DNA of 59,927 bases from Ectothiorhodospiraceae bacterium (lineage in GTDB: Bacteria > Pseudomonadota > Gammaproteobacteria > Nitrococcales > Aquisalimonadaceae). Under the pieces are notes generated by a model. That model was not told where the DNA came from, made no database searches, and worked only from the letters and a program-made list of their open reading frames with translations. The position numbers and the translations under genes were made by a program. Positions 53,204 to 59,927 of this stretch are shown piece by piece. Position 1 is the stretch's first letter. Each line of letters starts with the position of its first letter. Where the stretch lies: assembly GCA_003565775.1 (NCBI GenBank), contig PXAT01000186.1:1-59927 (forward strand), written 5' to 3'.

Positions 53204-53683
53204 ATGAAACGTACAATCCTGATCTCCGGTCTGGCCCTGGGACTCGCATTCGGGGGCACCGCACTGGCCGAACAGCCCGGCGAGCGCGGCTACAAGGACC
53301 GCGGTGAGCGCAGCGGCATGATGGAACGCTGGGCGCGTCATCTCGACCTGACCGAGACGCAGCAGGAGCAGCTCAAGGCCACCCGGGACTCGTACAACCC
53401 CGAACTGCGCAACCTGTACAGCGAGATCCGGGAGCAGCGTCATGCGCTGCGTGACAGCGCCAGCGACGGTTTCAACGAGGAAGCCGCGCGTGACAGCGCC
53501 GAGCGCCTCGGCCAATTGATGGCCGAGCATGCCTTCCTGCGGGCGCGTCTGCAGGCCGACATCGGCGAGATTCTGACCGACGAACAGCTGGCCGTGCTTG
53601 CCGAGCGCCGGCAGGCCAGAGCTGAACGGGGTGGCAACCGCTGGCGCGGCAAGGGTCGCCACGGCGAGCGTCACAACGGCTGA
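53204..53683 (+). CDS. cpxP: CpxP/Spy-family periplasmic protein
   Basis: A 159-residue exported protein with a signal peptide (residues 1-22, ending ALAEQP). Two LTxxQ motifs, LDLTETQQEQLK (about 47-58) and ILTDEQLAVL (about 125-134), define the Spy/CpxP fold. It ends in a basic Arg/Gly/His tail. These proteins act as periplasmic chaperones, and CpxP restrains CpxA. It is divergent from cpxRA, matching that feedback arrangement. Confidence 0.88.
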   Translation: MKRTILISGLALGLAFGGTALAEQPGERGYKDRGERSGMMERWARHLDLTETQQEQLKATRDSYNPELRNLYSEIREQRHALRDSASDGFNEEAARDSAERLGQLMAEHAFLRARLQADIGEILTDEQLAVLAERRQARAERGGNRWRGKGRHGERHNG

Positions 53684-53748
53684 ACCGCAGGGGTGCGACT
53701 CAACCGGCGCTGCCTTGTTGACCGCTTTCTTCCTCCGCTCTCCGCTTC

Positions 53749-53776
53749 GGCCCGCACCTTGCGGGCCGTCTTTTTA
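53749..53776. terminator. Terminator after cpxP, overlapping the queF stop
   Basis: GGCCCGC (53749-53755) pairs with GCGGGCC (53761-53767) around ACCTT, then GTCTTTTTA on the plus strand. The T-run includes the TTA complement of the queF stop at 53774, so the 3-prime ends of the two convergent transcripts are packed together. Confidence 0.85.
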
Positions 53777-54616
53777 CTGGCGGTACCAGCGTCCAGGCAC
53801 CGGGGCGGCATCGGCCCGGGAACTGCGGAACGGGTTGATATCCAGACCGCCGCGGCGCAGATAGCGTGCCTCGACCGTCAGTTGCTGCGGCGACAACGCC
53901 CGCCGGATATCGACAAACATCCGTTCGACGCAATGCTCGTGATAATCCTGGTGCTGGCGGAACGAGATGATGTAGGCCAGCAGGCCTCCGCGATCGACGG
54001 CCTGCCCGCGATACCGGATCATTACCGAGCCCCAGTCGGGCTGAGCGGTAACCGGACACAGGGAACGCAACAAGTGAGTGTGCAGGGTCTCCTCGACCTC
54101 ACCCCGCCTCGGGTCCGGTCGAAGCAGTGACGGTTCCGCCTGATAGTGGCGGATCGACACCGGCAGCGAATCCAGACACTCGCCCGGTATCGCGACCGAT
54201 GGCAGCTCACCGGCTTCCGGCAAGGCGATCTCGACACCGACGCGGGCACCTGCTGCAGCCGAAAGATCCCGTGTCACCACTGCAGCCACCTCGTCCGGAT
54301 GGCTGAACACGGTCTGGTTGAGACTGTTCAGATAGAGCTTCAGGGATTTCGACTCGACGATATTGGTTGAGGCAGCCGGCAGATGCAGCCGCGCGCGGGC
54401 GACAACCGGTTTGCCCCGGCCATCCAGCCAGGACAGCTCCCAGGCGTTCCAGACATCACAGCCGGTGAACGGTAGTGAGGAGGCGTCCAGCCCGAGCCCC
54501 GCCCGACTATCGTCGCGGGCAATCGGAAACAGCAGGCCGGGATCATAGTCGCTGTCATAGGCGACCTCACGGCCCAGGGGGGAAAGGCGATGGACGTCGC
54601 CGCTTTCGCGATGCAT
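53774..54616 (-). CDS. queF: NADPH-dependent 7-cyano-7-deazaguanine reductase
   Basis: A 280-residue protein of the long, two-domain (E. coli) QueF type. The N-terminal SPLGREVAYDSDYDPGLLFPI segment is typical. The catalytic C-terminal domain has the nucleophile Cys in LLRSLCPVTAQPDWGSV, the QueF motif ESKSLKLYLNSLNQT, and HEHCVERMFVDI. It reduces preQ0 to preQ1 in queuosine synthesis. Confidence 0.96.
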   Translation of the reverse strand: MHRESGDVHRLSPLGREVAYDSDYDPGLLFPIARDDSRAGLGLDASSLPFTGCDVWNAWELSWLDGRGKPVVARARLHLPAASTNIVESKSLKLYLNSLNQTVFSHPDEVAAVVTRDLSAAAGARVGVEIALPEAGELPSVAIPGECLDSLPVSIRHYQAEPSLLRPDPRRGEVEETLHTHLLRSLCPVTAQPDWGSVMIRYRGQAVDRGGLLAYIISFRQHQDYHEHCVERMFVDIRRALSPQQLTVEARYLRRGGLDINPFRSSRADAAPVPGRWYRQ

Positions 54617-54638
54617 GTGAACCTCGGATGCAGGCTGA

Positions 54639-55301
54639 CTACTTACCGAAGGCTACGCTTGCCTCCGCCTGCTCCTCGGACAACGGACCGTTGCAGTAGT
54701 GCACCAGTTTCCAGTAGCCGAAGATGTTGGCGTTGCGGACATCCAGGCGGCGGAAATCCTCCATTTCCGGCAGGCTGTCGAGATCCATGTCGGGACGGAA
54801 ACCGAGCATCCGCGAGAGCGGCCGCAGGCCTTTCTCGAGAGTGCGCAGGAACGGATTCCGCGAGGCGAAATGATTGATGATGACGATATCGCCGCCCGGC
54901 CGGCAGACCCGGCGCATCTCGTCCACCAGTCGGTCCGGATTGGGCACCACGGAGGCCACGTACATGGCGACCACGGCATCGAAGGAGTCGTCCTCGAAAG
55001 TCAGTGCCTCGGCATCCATTTCCAGCAAGGCCTCGACCTGACCCAACTCTTCCTGATCGACCCGCTCGCGCGCCTTGTCCAGCATTTCCGGCGAAACGTC
55101 GATACCGACGACCCGGGATTCGGCAGGATAAAACGGCAGTGACAGCCCGGTGCCGACACCGACTTCCAGTACCCGCTGGCCCGGAACGATGTCCAGCGCC
55201 TGCATGGCCAGGGTGCGACCGGGTGCGAAGACCGGACCGAAAATCCTGTCGTAATGCTTGGCGTAACGGCGGTAACTGCTGCGTATTGAATCTAGGTCCA
55301 T
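54639..55301 (-). CDS. Class I SAM-dependent methyltransferase (PmtA-like)
   Basis: A 220-residue methyltransferase with motif I VLEVGVGTGLSLPFYP, VVGIDVSPEMLDKARERV, FDAVVAMYVASVVPNPDRLVDEMRRVCRPGGDIVIINHF, and the C-terminal GYWKLVHYCNG. The pattern and size resemble phosphatidylethanolamine N-methyltransferases of the PmtA type. Lipid substrate is inference. It lies 22 bases upstream of queF on the same strand. Confidence 0.82.
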   Translation of the reverse strand: MDLDSIRSSYRRYAKHYDRIFGPVFAPGRTLAMQALDIVPGQRVLEVGVGTGLSLPFYPAESRVVGIDVSPEMLDKARERVDQEELGQVEALLEMDAEALTFEDDSFDAVVAMYVASVVPNPDRLVDEMRRVCRPGGDIVIINHFASRNPFLRTLEKGLRPLSRMLGFRPDMDLDSLPEMEDFRRLDVRNANIFGYWKLVHYCNGPLSEEQAEASVAFGK

Positions 55302-55475
55302 TAGGACTCCCGGTTTTTTTCATTTTGTCCGGGCCGGCGCAAAAACGCGGCCAGAGGGGCCGGCGGCAATGCCGTTGGCCCACTAATCTACCGGAGCCGG
55401 CGTCGCATGCAACGAGCCCGGGGCCGACGCCTGCCGTCTCGGGCGATCGGGACGCCCCCGGCCAGTGCCATCGAC

Positions 55476-56783
55476 TCAGTGACCGCGCGTCTCCTTCAGC
55501 GCTTCCTCGAACACGTCCATGGCGAAATCGATCTGTTCACGATTGATCACCAGTGGCGGCAACCAGCGCACAACCTGGCCGCCATAAGCGCCACAACGGA
55601 TCAGCAGCAGGCCGCGCTTCTCGGCCGCCTTGATGATGCGCAGGGCACGATCGCCGTCGGGTTTGCCGTCGGCATTGATCATCTCGGTACCCTGCATCAG
55701 GCCCTTGCCACGCACATCACCGATTTCGGGGAAGGATGCCTGGATCTGCTCCAGCCGCTGACGCAGGTGCGCACCCTGCTCGGCGGCGTTTTCCACCAGA
55801 CCTTCTTCGTCGATGACCTGCAGGGTCGCCACCGCCGCCGCACAGGCCACTGCATTGCCGCCGTAGGTACCGCCCTGGGAACCGGGCCAGCCGCGGCCCA
55901 TCAGTTCCTCAGTGGCGCCGATGGCGGACAGCGGGAACCCGCTGGCAAGCCCCTTGGCGGTGATGACCACATCCGGATGCACGTCGAAATACTCGTGGGC
56001 CCAGAAACGCCCGCTCCGGCCGTAACCGGACTGCACCTCATCCACGATCAGCAACAGCTTGTGCTGATCGCAGCGCTCGCGCAGGCCCTGCATGAATGCG
56101 GTGCTGGCAGGCACATAACCCGATTCGCCTTGGATCGGCTCGACCAGCATGGCAGCCGTCTCGCAGGGCGAACTGTAGGTGGCCAGAATGTTGTCGAGCT
56201 CGCGCAGGCAGAAATCGGTGGCGGTCTTTTCGTCCCAGCCGAGCCGGTAGGTGTTCGGGAACGGCGCCACCACGACTCCACCCATCATCGGCTGCAGGCC
56301 GGCGCGCAGGCCGACGCTGGAGGTCGTGACCGACAGTGCGCCCATCGTGCGGCCGTGAAAGCCACCCTGAAAGGTAATGATGTTCGGCCGGCCGGTGGCG
56401 TGCCGGGCCAGGCGCAGGGATGCCTCGACCGCCTCTGTACCGGCATTCGAAAAGAACAGCGAATCGATGTCGCCGGGCATGCGCCGGGACAGGCGATCGA
56501 CCAGTTCGAGCATCGGCTGATGCTTGACGATCGCGTACTGGCCGTGGACCAGCTTGCCGGCCTGTGCCTGCGCCGCGGCCACCACCTTCGGGTGGCAGTG
56601 CCCGGTGGCGGTAACGCCGATGCCGGAGGTGAAATCCAGATACCGCTTGCCGGCGGTATCATGAATATAGGCCCCCTCACCGTGAGACACGACCACATCA
56701 CTGGACTGTTTCAGCAGCGGCGAGAGATGCCCGGTCTTGCCGGCCAGCGGCTGCGCGTCTTGATGATTCGGGTTGTGGGCCAT
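55476..56783 (-). CDS. Class III aminotransferase (4-aminobutyrate type)
   Basis: A 435-residue PLP enzyme with GKRYLDFTSGIGVTATGHCHP, FHGRTMGALSVTTS, the IVDEVQSGYGRSGRFWAHEYF region and the PLP Lys in VVITAKGLASGFPLSA. It is of the GabT/acetylornithine class, transferring a terminal amino group to 2-oxoglutarate. A semialdehyde dehydrogenase at 34233-35684 could process the product, but the two are not linked. Substrate not fixed. Confidence 0.9.
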   Translation of the reverse strand: MAHNPNHQDAQPLAGKTGHLSPLLKQSSDVVVSHGEGAYIHDTAGKRYLDFTSGIGVTATGHCHPKVVAAAQAQAGKLVHGQYAIVKHQPMLELVDRLSRRMPGDIDSLFFSNAGTEAVEASLRLARHATGRPNIITFQGGFHGRTMGALSVTTSSVGLRAGLQPMMGGVVVAPFPNTYRLGWDEKTATDFCLRELDNILATYSSPCETAAMLVEPIQGESGYVPASTAFMQGLRERCDQHKLLLIVDEVQSGYGRSGRFWAHEYFDVHPDVVITAKGLASGFPLSAIGATEELMGRGWPGSQGGTYGGNAVACAAAVATLQVIDEEGLVENAAEQGAHLRQRLEQIQASFPEIGDVRGKGLMQGTEMINADGKPDGDRALRIIKAAEKRGLLLIRCGAYGGQVVRWLPPLVINREQIDFAMDVFEEALKETRGH

Positions 56784-56993
56784 TTCATACCTCCAGAGCG
56801 AGTCAGTACCGTATCGGCCGGACCGGCCACGGCGTCATCCGGTCATCGTAGTGACCGAATCGGGGGAAACACCGAGCTACCTCGCGCCTGCATGCAAAGG
56901 ATTTCCGTGCGCCCTCAAGCCTTCCAGTCTACACCTCGCCGTTTCGGCGCTTCAAACCGGATCAGCCCCGCCGCCAGCCTCGAAAAACACGTG

Positions 56994-58175
56994 TCAGGAG
57001 GCCGCCATGGCGTTGGCGAGGATCGCATCCGCAACCTCGGTGGTGCTGCGCACGCGGGCGCCATCGTCGCGCAAGTCCTGTTCCACAGCGTCTCGCAGCA
57101 CGGCAGCGCAGCGCGCTGCCGCCGGGTCTTCCTCGCCCATCCAGTCGAGCATCATCGCTGCGGTCAGAAGCATGGCGGCCGGTCCGGCCTTGTTCTGACC
57201 GGCAATGTCCGGGGCACTGCCATGGGTGGGCTCGAACATCGGTGGCCGGGTGCGATCGGCAGGGTTGAGATTGCAGGAGGGCGCGACGCCCATGCCGCCG
57301 CAGAGCACGGCTGCGAGGTCGGTGAGAATATCGCCCTGAAGATTGCTCGCCACCACCACATCAAACTGCCAGGGCGCCGTGACGAACTTCATGCAGGCGG
57401 CGTCCACCAGCTCGTGATGCACGGCGATGTCCGGATAATCCTGCGCCACCGCTGCGAAGGCTTCGGTGTACATGTCGCCCCAGTACTTGAGGGCATTGCG
57501 CTTGGTGATCAGACAGACCTGGGCAAGTGCCTCGCCGCCATCGGGCAGAACGAAGGCACGCATCGGACGTTCGCCCTGCCGACGCAGCGCGGCACGGGCG
57601 CGGGCCCGCTCGAAGGCGTGCCGGAAGATGCGATCGGCACCGACGCGCGTGAAAACCTCCATCTGCGTGGCCACCTCGGCGGCCGTGCCGGGACGCAACC
57701 GACCACCCTGGCCGACATACTCGCCCTCGCTGTTTTCCCGAATAACGAGCATGTCCACGTCGCGCGCCCGCGGATCACCGAGATACTGGGGTGCGCCGTC
57801 CAGCAGCCGTGCGGGCCGCTCACAGGCCCACTGATCGAAACCCTTGCGGATATCCAGCAGGGGCGCAAGCGAGTCACCATCCGACAGCAGATAACGCGTC
57901 GGATCGCTCGTCGGCCCGGGATCGCCCAGCGCGCCCAGCAACAGCGCATCATGGGCACCCAGCGTCTGTTTCCAGTCTGCCGGCATCATCTCGCCATGGG
58001 TCCGGTGCCAGGCATGGGAGGGCCAGTCGAATATGGAAAGACGCAATTTCAGGCCGGTCCGGTCAGCCAGCTGCTCGAGGATCCGGGTCGTGACCGCCAT
58101 CACCTCGGGACCAATGCCGTCACCCGGCAACACCGCCACCGTCCAGTCCCTGCGTTGCTGCTCCGAACCTGCCAT
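56994..58175 (-). CDS. Isocitrate/isopropylmalate dehydrogenase family protein (tartrate dehydrogenase-like)
   Basis: A 393-residue beta-decarboxylating dehydrogenase with VAVLPGDGIGPEVM, LVIRENSEGEYVGQGG, the catalytic Lys/Asp region VDAACMKFVTAPWQFDVVVASNLQGDILTDL, and FEPTHGSAPDIAGQNKAGPAAML for NAD. The inserted FDWPSHAWHRTHGEMMP segment favours tartrate or D-malate dehydrogenase-like members over LeuB. It is upstream of the aminotransferase on the same strand with a 210-base gap in which I see no gene. Confidence 0.85.
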   Translation of the reverse strand: MAGSEQQRRDWTVAVLPGDGIGPEVMAVTTRILEQLADRTGLKLRLSIFDWPSHAWHRTHGEMMPADWKQTLGAHDALLLGALGDPGPTSDPTRYLLSDGDSLAPLLDIRKGFDQWACERPARLLDGAPQYLGDPRARDVDMLVIRENSEGEYVGQGGRLRPGTAAEVATQMEVFTRVGADRIFRHAFERARARAALRRQGERPMRAFVLPDGGEALAQVCLITKRNALKYWGDMYTEAFAAVAQDYPDIAVHHELVDAACMKFVTAPWQFDVVVASNLQGDILTDLAAVLCGGMGVAPSCNLNPADRTRPPMFEPTHGSAPDIAGQNKAGPAAMLLTAAMMLDWMGEEDPAAARCAAVLRDAVEQDLRDDGARVRSTTEVADAILANAMAAS

Positions 58176-58345
58176 CGTCCACGTCCTCAGCGGTATAACG
58201 AGCCGTCACCATCGACGACCCGTCGACGGAATTCAAGAGCGGCGAGTTTTGGTACAATTCGCCCGACAACTGCGCGGCTCCCGGGCCGCCCAGGCAACAC
58301 GTTCATCAGGCGGATCCGCATCGGATAAGCGTATCGGAGGCATTC

Positions 58346-58897
58346 ATGTATCACCCGCGCGGCGAACCCGTGGTTTTCAGCCGTGATTGCGAAGCGGTGG
58401 TCATCCCCGCCGGCGACAGCGGCACCATTCCGGCCGGCGCCGAAGGCACGCTGACTCAGGCGCTCGGCGGCAGCTACACGGTATATCTCCAGGGCAGCCT
58501 GTTCCGGATCGCCGGCACGGACGGCGACGCCATCGGTCAGGAGGCGGCGAAGGCGCCGGAGCTGTCGGCTGACGCCACCGACCAGGATGTGGAGCAACTG
58601 GTCTGGGATCAGATGCACACCTGCTTCGACCCGGAGATCCCGATCGACATCGTCGAACTCGGGTTGGTCTACAGCTGCGTCATCCGCAAGGAGGATGACG
58701 GCGAGCGCGAGGTCGACATCGAGATGACCCTGACCGCGCCGGGCTGCGGCATGGGCGAGATCCTCGCCGGCGACGTACGCAGCAAGGTGGAAATGATCCC
58801 GACCATACGCAAGGCCAATGTCGAACTCGTGTTCGACCCGCCCTGGAGCTCGGAGATGATGTCCGAGGCGGCCCGCCTTCAGACCGGCATGTATTGA
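58346..58897 (+). CDS. sufT: Fe-S assembly protein SufT
   Basis: A 183-residue protein. The N-terminal extension holds the VIPAGDSGTIPAGAEGTLTQALGGSYTVYLQG region typical of the SufT long form. The DUF59/MIP18 domain follows with CFDPEIPIDIVELGLVYSC and MTLTAPGCGMGEILAGDVRSKVE. It matures Fe-S proteins. GGAGG precedes the ATG. Its TGA overlaps the next start (TGATG). Confidence 0.92.
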   Translation: MYHPRGEPVVFSRDCEAVVIPAGDSGTIPAGAEGTLTQALGGSYTVYLQGSLFRIAGTDGDAIGQEAAKAPELSADATDQDVEQLVWDQMHTCFDPEIPIDIVELGLVYSCVIRKEDDGEREVDIEMTLTAPGCGMGEILAGDVRSKVEMIPTIRKANVELVFDPPWSSEMMSEAARLQTGMY

Positions 58898-59898
58898 TGG
58901 CGGGCAGCTATCGCGTCTGGACCATCAGCGACCCCGGCAAGAACGGCACGTTGCAGCTGGAATCGCGGCAGTCCGTGGCACTCGGACCGGCGGATGTCCG
59001 CATCCGGGTTCATGCGGCAGGGCTCAACCGGGCCGACATCCTGCAGCGCAAGGGCCTGTATCCGGCGCCACCGGGTGCGCCGGCCGACATTCCGGGTCTG
59101 GAATATGCCGGCGTTGTCGAGGCAGTGGGTGAGCGAGTCACCCAGCGTCGCGTCGGCGACCGCGTCATGGGTCTGGTGGGCGGCGGCGCCTATGCCGAAC
59201 AGGTGGTGGTCAGCGAGCGCGAGACCATCCGCATCCCTGACAGCCTTTCGGATGTCGAGGCGGCCGCCACCGCCGAGGCCTTCCTCACCGCCTATCGGGC
59301 GATATTCCTGGTCGGTGGCCTGGAGCGCGGCCAGTGGTGTCTGATCCGCGCGGCGACCTCCGGCATCGGCCTGGCGGCCATGCAACTGTGCCGCCATTTC
59401 GGTTGCCACAGCATCGGCACGGGCCGCTCCCTGGAACGCCTGCAACAGGTCAGGGACTACGGACTGGATGTGCTTGCGGTTGACGGTGACGGAAGCTTGC
59501 CGGAACTGGTCCGGGAACACACCGGCGACGGCGCTCAGGTGGTTCTCGATCTGGTGGGCGGTGGCCACCTGCAGGACAATCTGGACAGCCTCCGTACCGA
59601 AGGCACCCACGTCCTTGTCGGGATCATGGCCGGCCCCAAAGACAGCATCAATCTGGCCCCGGTGCTGTTCCGCCGGCTGAACCTGCGCGCCATGACCATG
59701 CGCAGCCTCCCCCTGGAGCGCCGCATCGCCATGGCACGGTTGTTCGAGGAACGGCTGACCGAAGGCTTTGTCAGCGGCGCCCTTCGGCCGGTGGTGGACA
59801 GCACGCTACCGTTCGACAAGGCCCCTGAGGCGCAGGCACTGATGGAATCCGGCAAACATGCCGGCAAGATCGTGCTGGCCATGAACGAGACCGACTGA
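58897..59898 (+). CDS. NAD(P)H-quinone oxidoreductase (zinc-independent MDR, PIG3-like)
   Basis: A 333-residue medium-chain reductase. The N-terminal GroES-like domain has VHAAGLNRADILQRKGLYPAPPGAP and IPGLEYAGVVEAVG. The Rossmann domain shows LIRAATSGIGLAAMQLC in place of the usual GGxSGVG, and VVLDLVGGGHLQDNLDSL. No zinc-ligand cysteines are seen. Family members reduce quinones with NADPH. It is translationally coupled to sufT. It ends 29 bases before the window edge. Confidence 0.9.
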   Translation: MAGSYRVWTISDPGKNGTLQLESRQSVALGPADVRIRVHAAGLNRADILQRKGLYPAPPGAPADIPGLEYAGVVEAVGERVTQRRVGDRVMGLVGGGAYAEQVVVSERETIRIPDSLSDVEAAATAEAFLTAYRAIFLVGGLERGQWCLIRAATSGIGLAAMQLCRHFGCHSIGTGRSLERLQQVRDYGLDVLAVDGDGSLPELVREHTGDGAQVVLDLVGGGHLQDNLDSLRTEGTHVLVGIMAGPKDSINLAPVLFRRLNLRAMTMRSLPLERRIAMARLFEERLTEGFVSGALRPVVDSTLPFDKAPEAQALMESGKHAGKIVLAMNETD

Positions 59899-59927
59899 GC
59901 CCGGATCGCGGCGGACGGTTTGGATAA

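Noticed and set aside
55407-58328. 973-codon open frame on the plus strand
   Set aside because: It lies wholly antisense to the class III aminotransferase and the isopropylmalate/tartrate dehydrogenase-like gene, both with clear catalytic motifs. Its product is His/Gly/Gln-rich low-complexity sequence, typical of antisense frames in GC-rich DNA.

Overview
This is a high-GC, densely coding chromosomal segment of a gammaproteobacterium. Pointers are the E. coli-type gshA, minCDE, ttcA, the long QueF, a FinR/Fpr pair, a CpxRA/CpxP set and a DedA protein. A flavocytochrome c/SoxYZ cluster suggests a relative of sulfur-oxidising Chromatiales/Ectothiorhodospiraceae-like lineages, but that placement is inference. 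No rRNA, tRNA, CRISPR array, prophage or transposase gene was seen. No gap without a gene exceeds 300 bases.

Layout. 1-3.5 kb: end of a dispersed repeat, xseB-ispA, a histidine phosphatase, a ketopantoate reductase-like gene and a universal stress protein. 3.6-10 kb: TauE/SafE permease, a heme-binding EB_dh protein with a DUF2231 membrane partner, an AI-2E family permease, then an fccA-fccB-soxYZ operon on the minus strand. 10-17.3 kb: finR/fpr, ETF-quinone oxidoreductase, DUF2970, MOSC protein, etfBA and zur. 17.4-24.3 kb: a TolC-family gene, a C39-peptidase lipoprotein, DUF1244, DedA, a zinc-type TonB receptor with a Zur-like site, and ttcA. 24.3-28.4 kb: a P-loop kinase gene bracketed by two half-copies of the dispersed repeat, then two DUF4382-like lipoproteins. 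28.5-35.7 kb: a minus operon (aminotransferase, CoA-binding protein, metY) divergent from a plus operon (D-2-hydroxyacid dehydrogenase, amidase, semialdehyde dehydrogenase). 35.7-40.2 kb: a small gene behind a Fur-like palindrome, DUF3581, a membrane coiled-coil protein and an M1-type aminopeptidase. 40.3-48.9 kb: a glycine-zipper protein, an intact MITE-like element, and two PepSY-regulator-kinase operons in mirror image around gshA, the second divergent from an OB-fold/tandem-PepSY protein. 49-53.7 kb: minCDE and cpxA-cpxR divergent from cpxP. 53.7-59.9 kb: queF, a methyltransferase, a class III aminotransferase, an isopropylmalate/tartrate dehydrogenase-like gene, sufT and a quinone oxidoreductase.

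The strongest unexplained signal is a family of short non-autonomous elements. The intact copy (40843-41119) has about 35-bp terminal inverted repeats flanked by CTAG. Partial copies lie at the window start and near 24.4, 26.2, 37.3, 45.3 and 47.6 kb. Their outer ends sit on CTAG/TTAA-like tetranucleotides, and six CDSs end inside or exactly at these ends, so the elements appear to colonise stop codons. A second notable theme is envelope/metal sensing: three two-component systems, four PepSY-type units in three proteins, a CpxP homologue, paired Zur-like sites and a Fur-like site.
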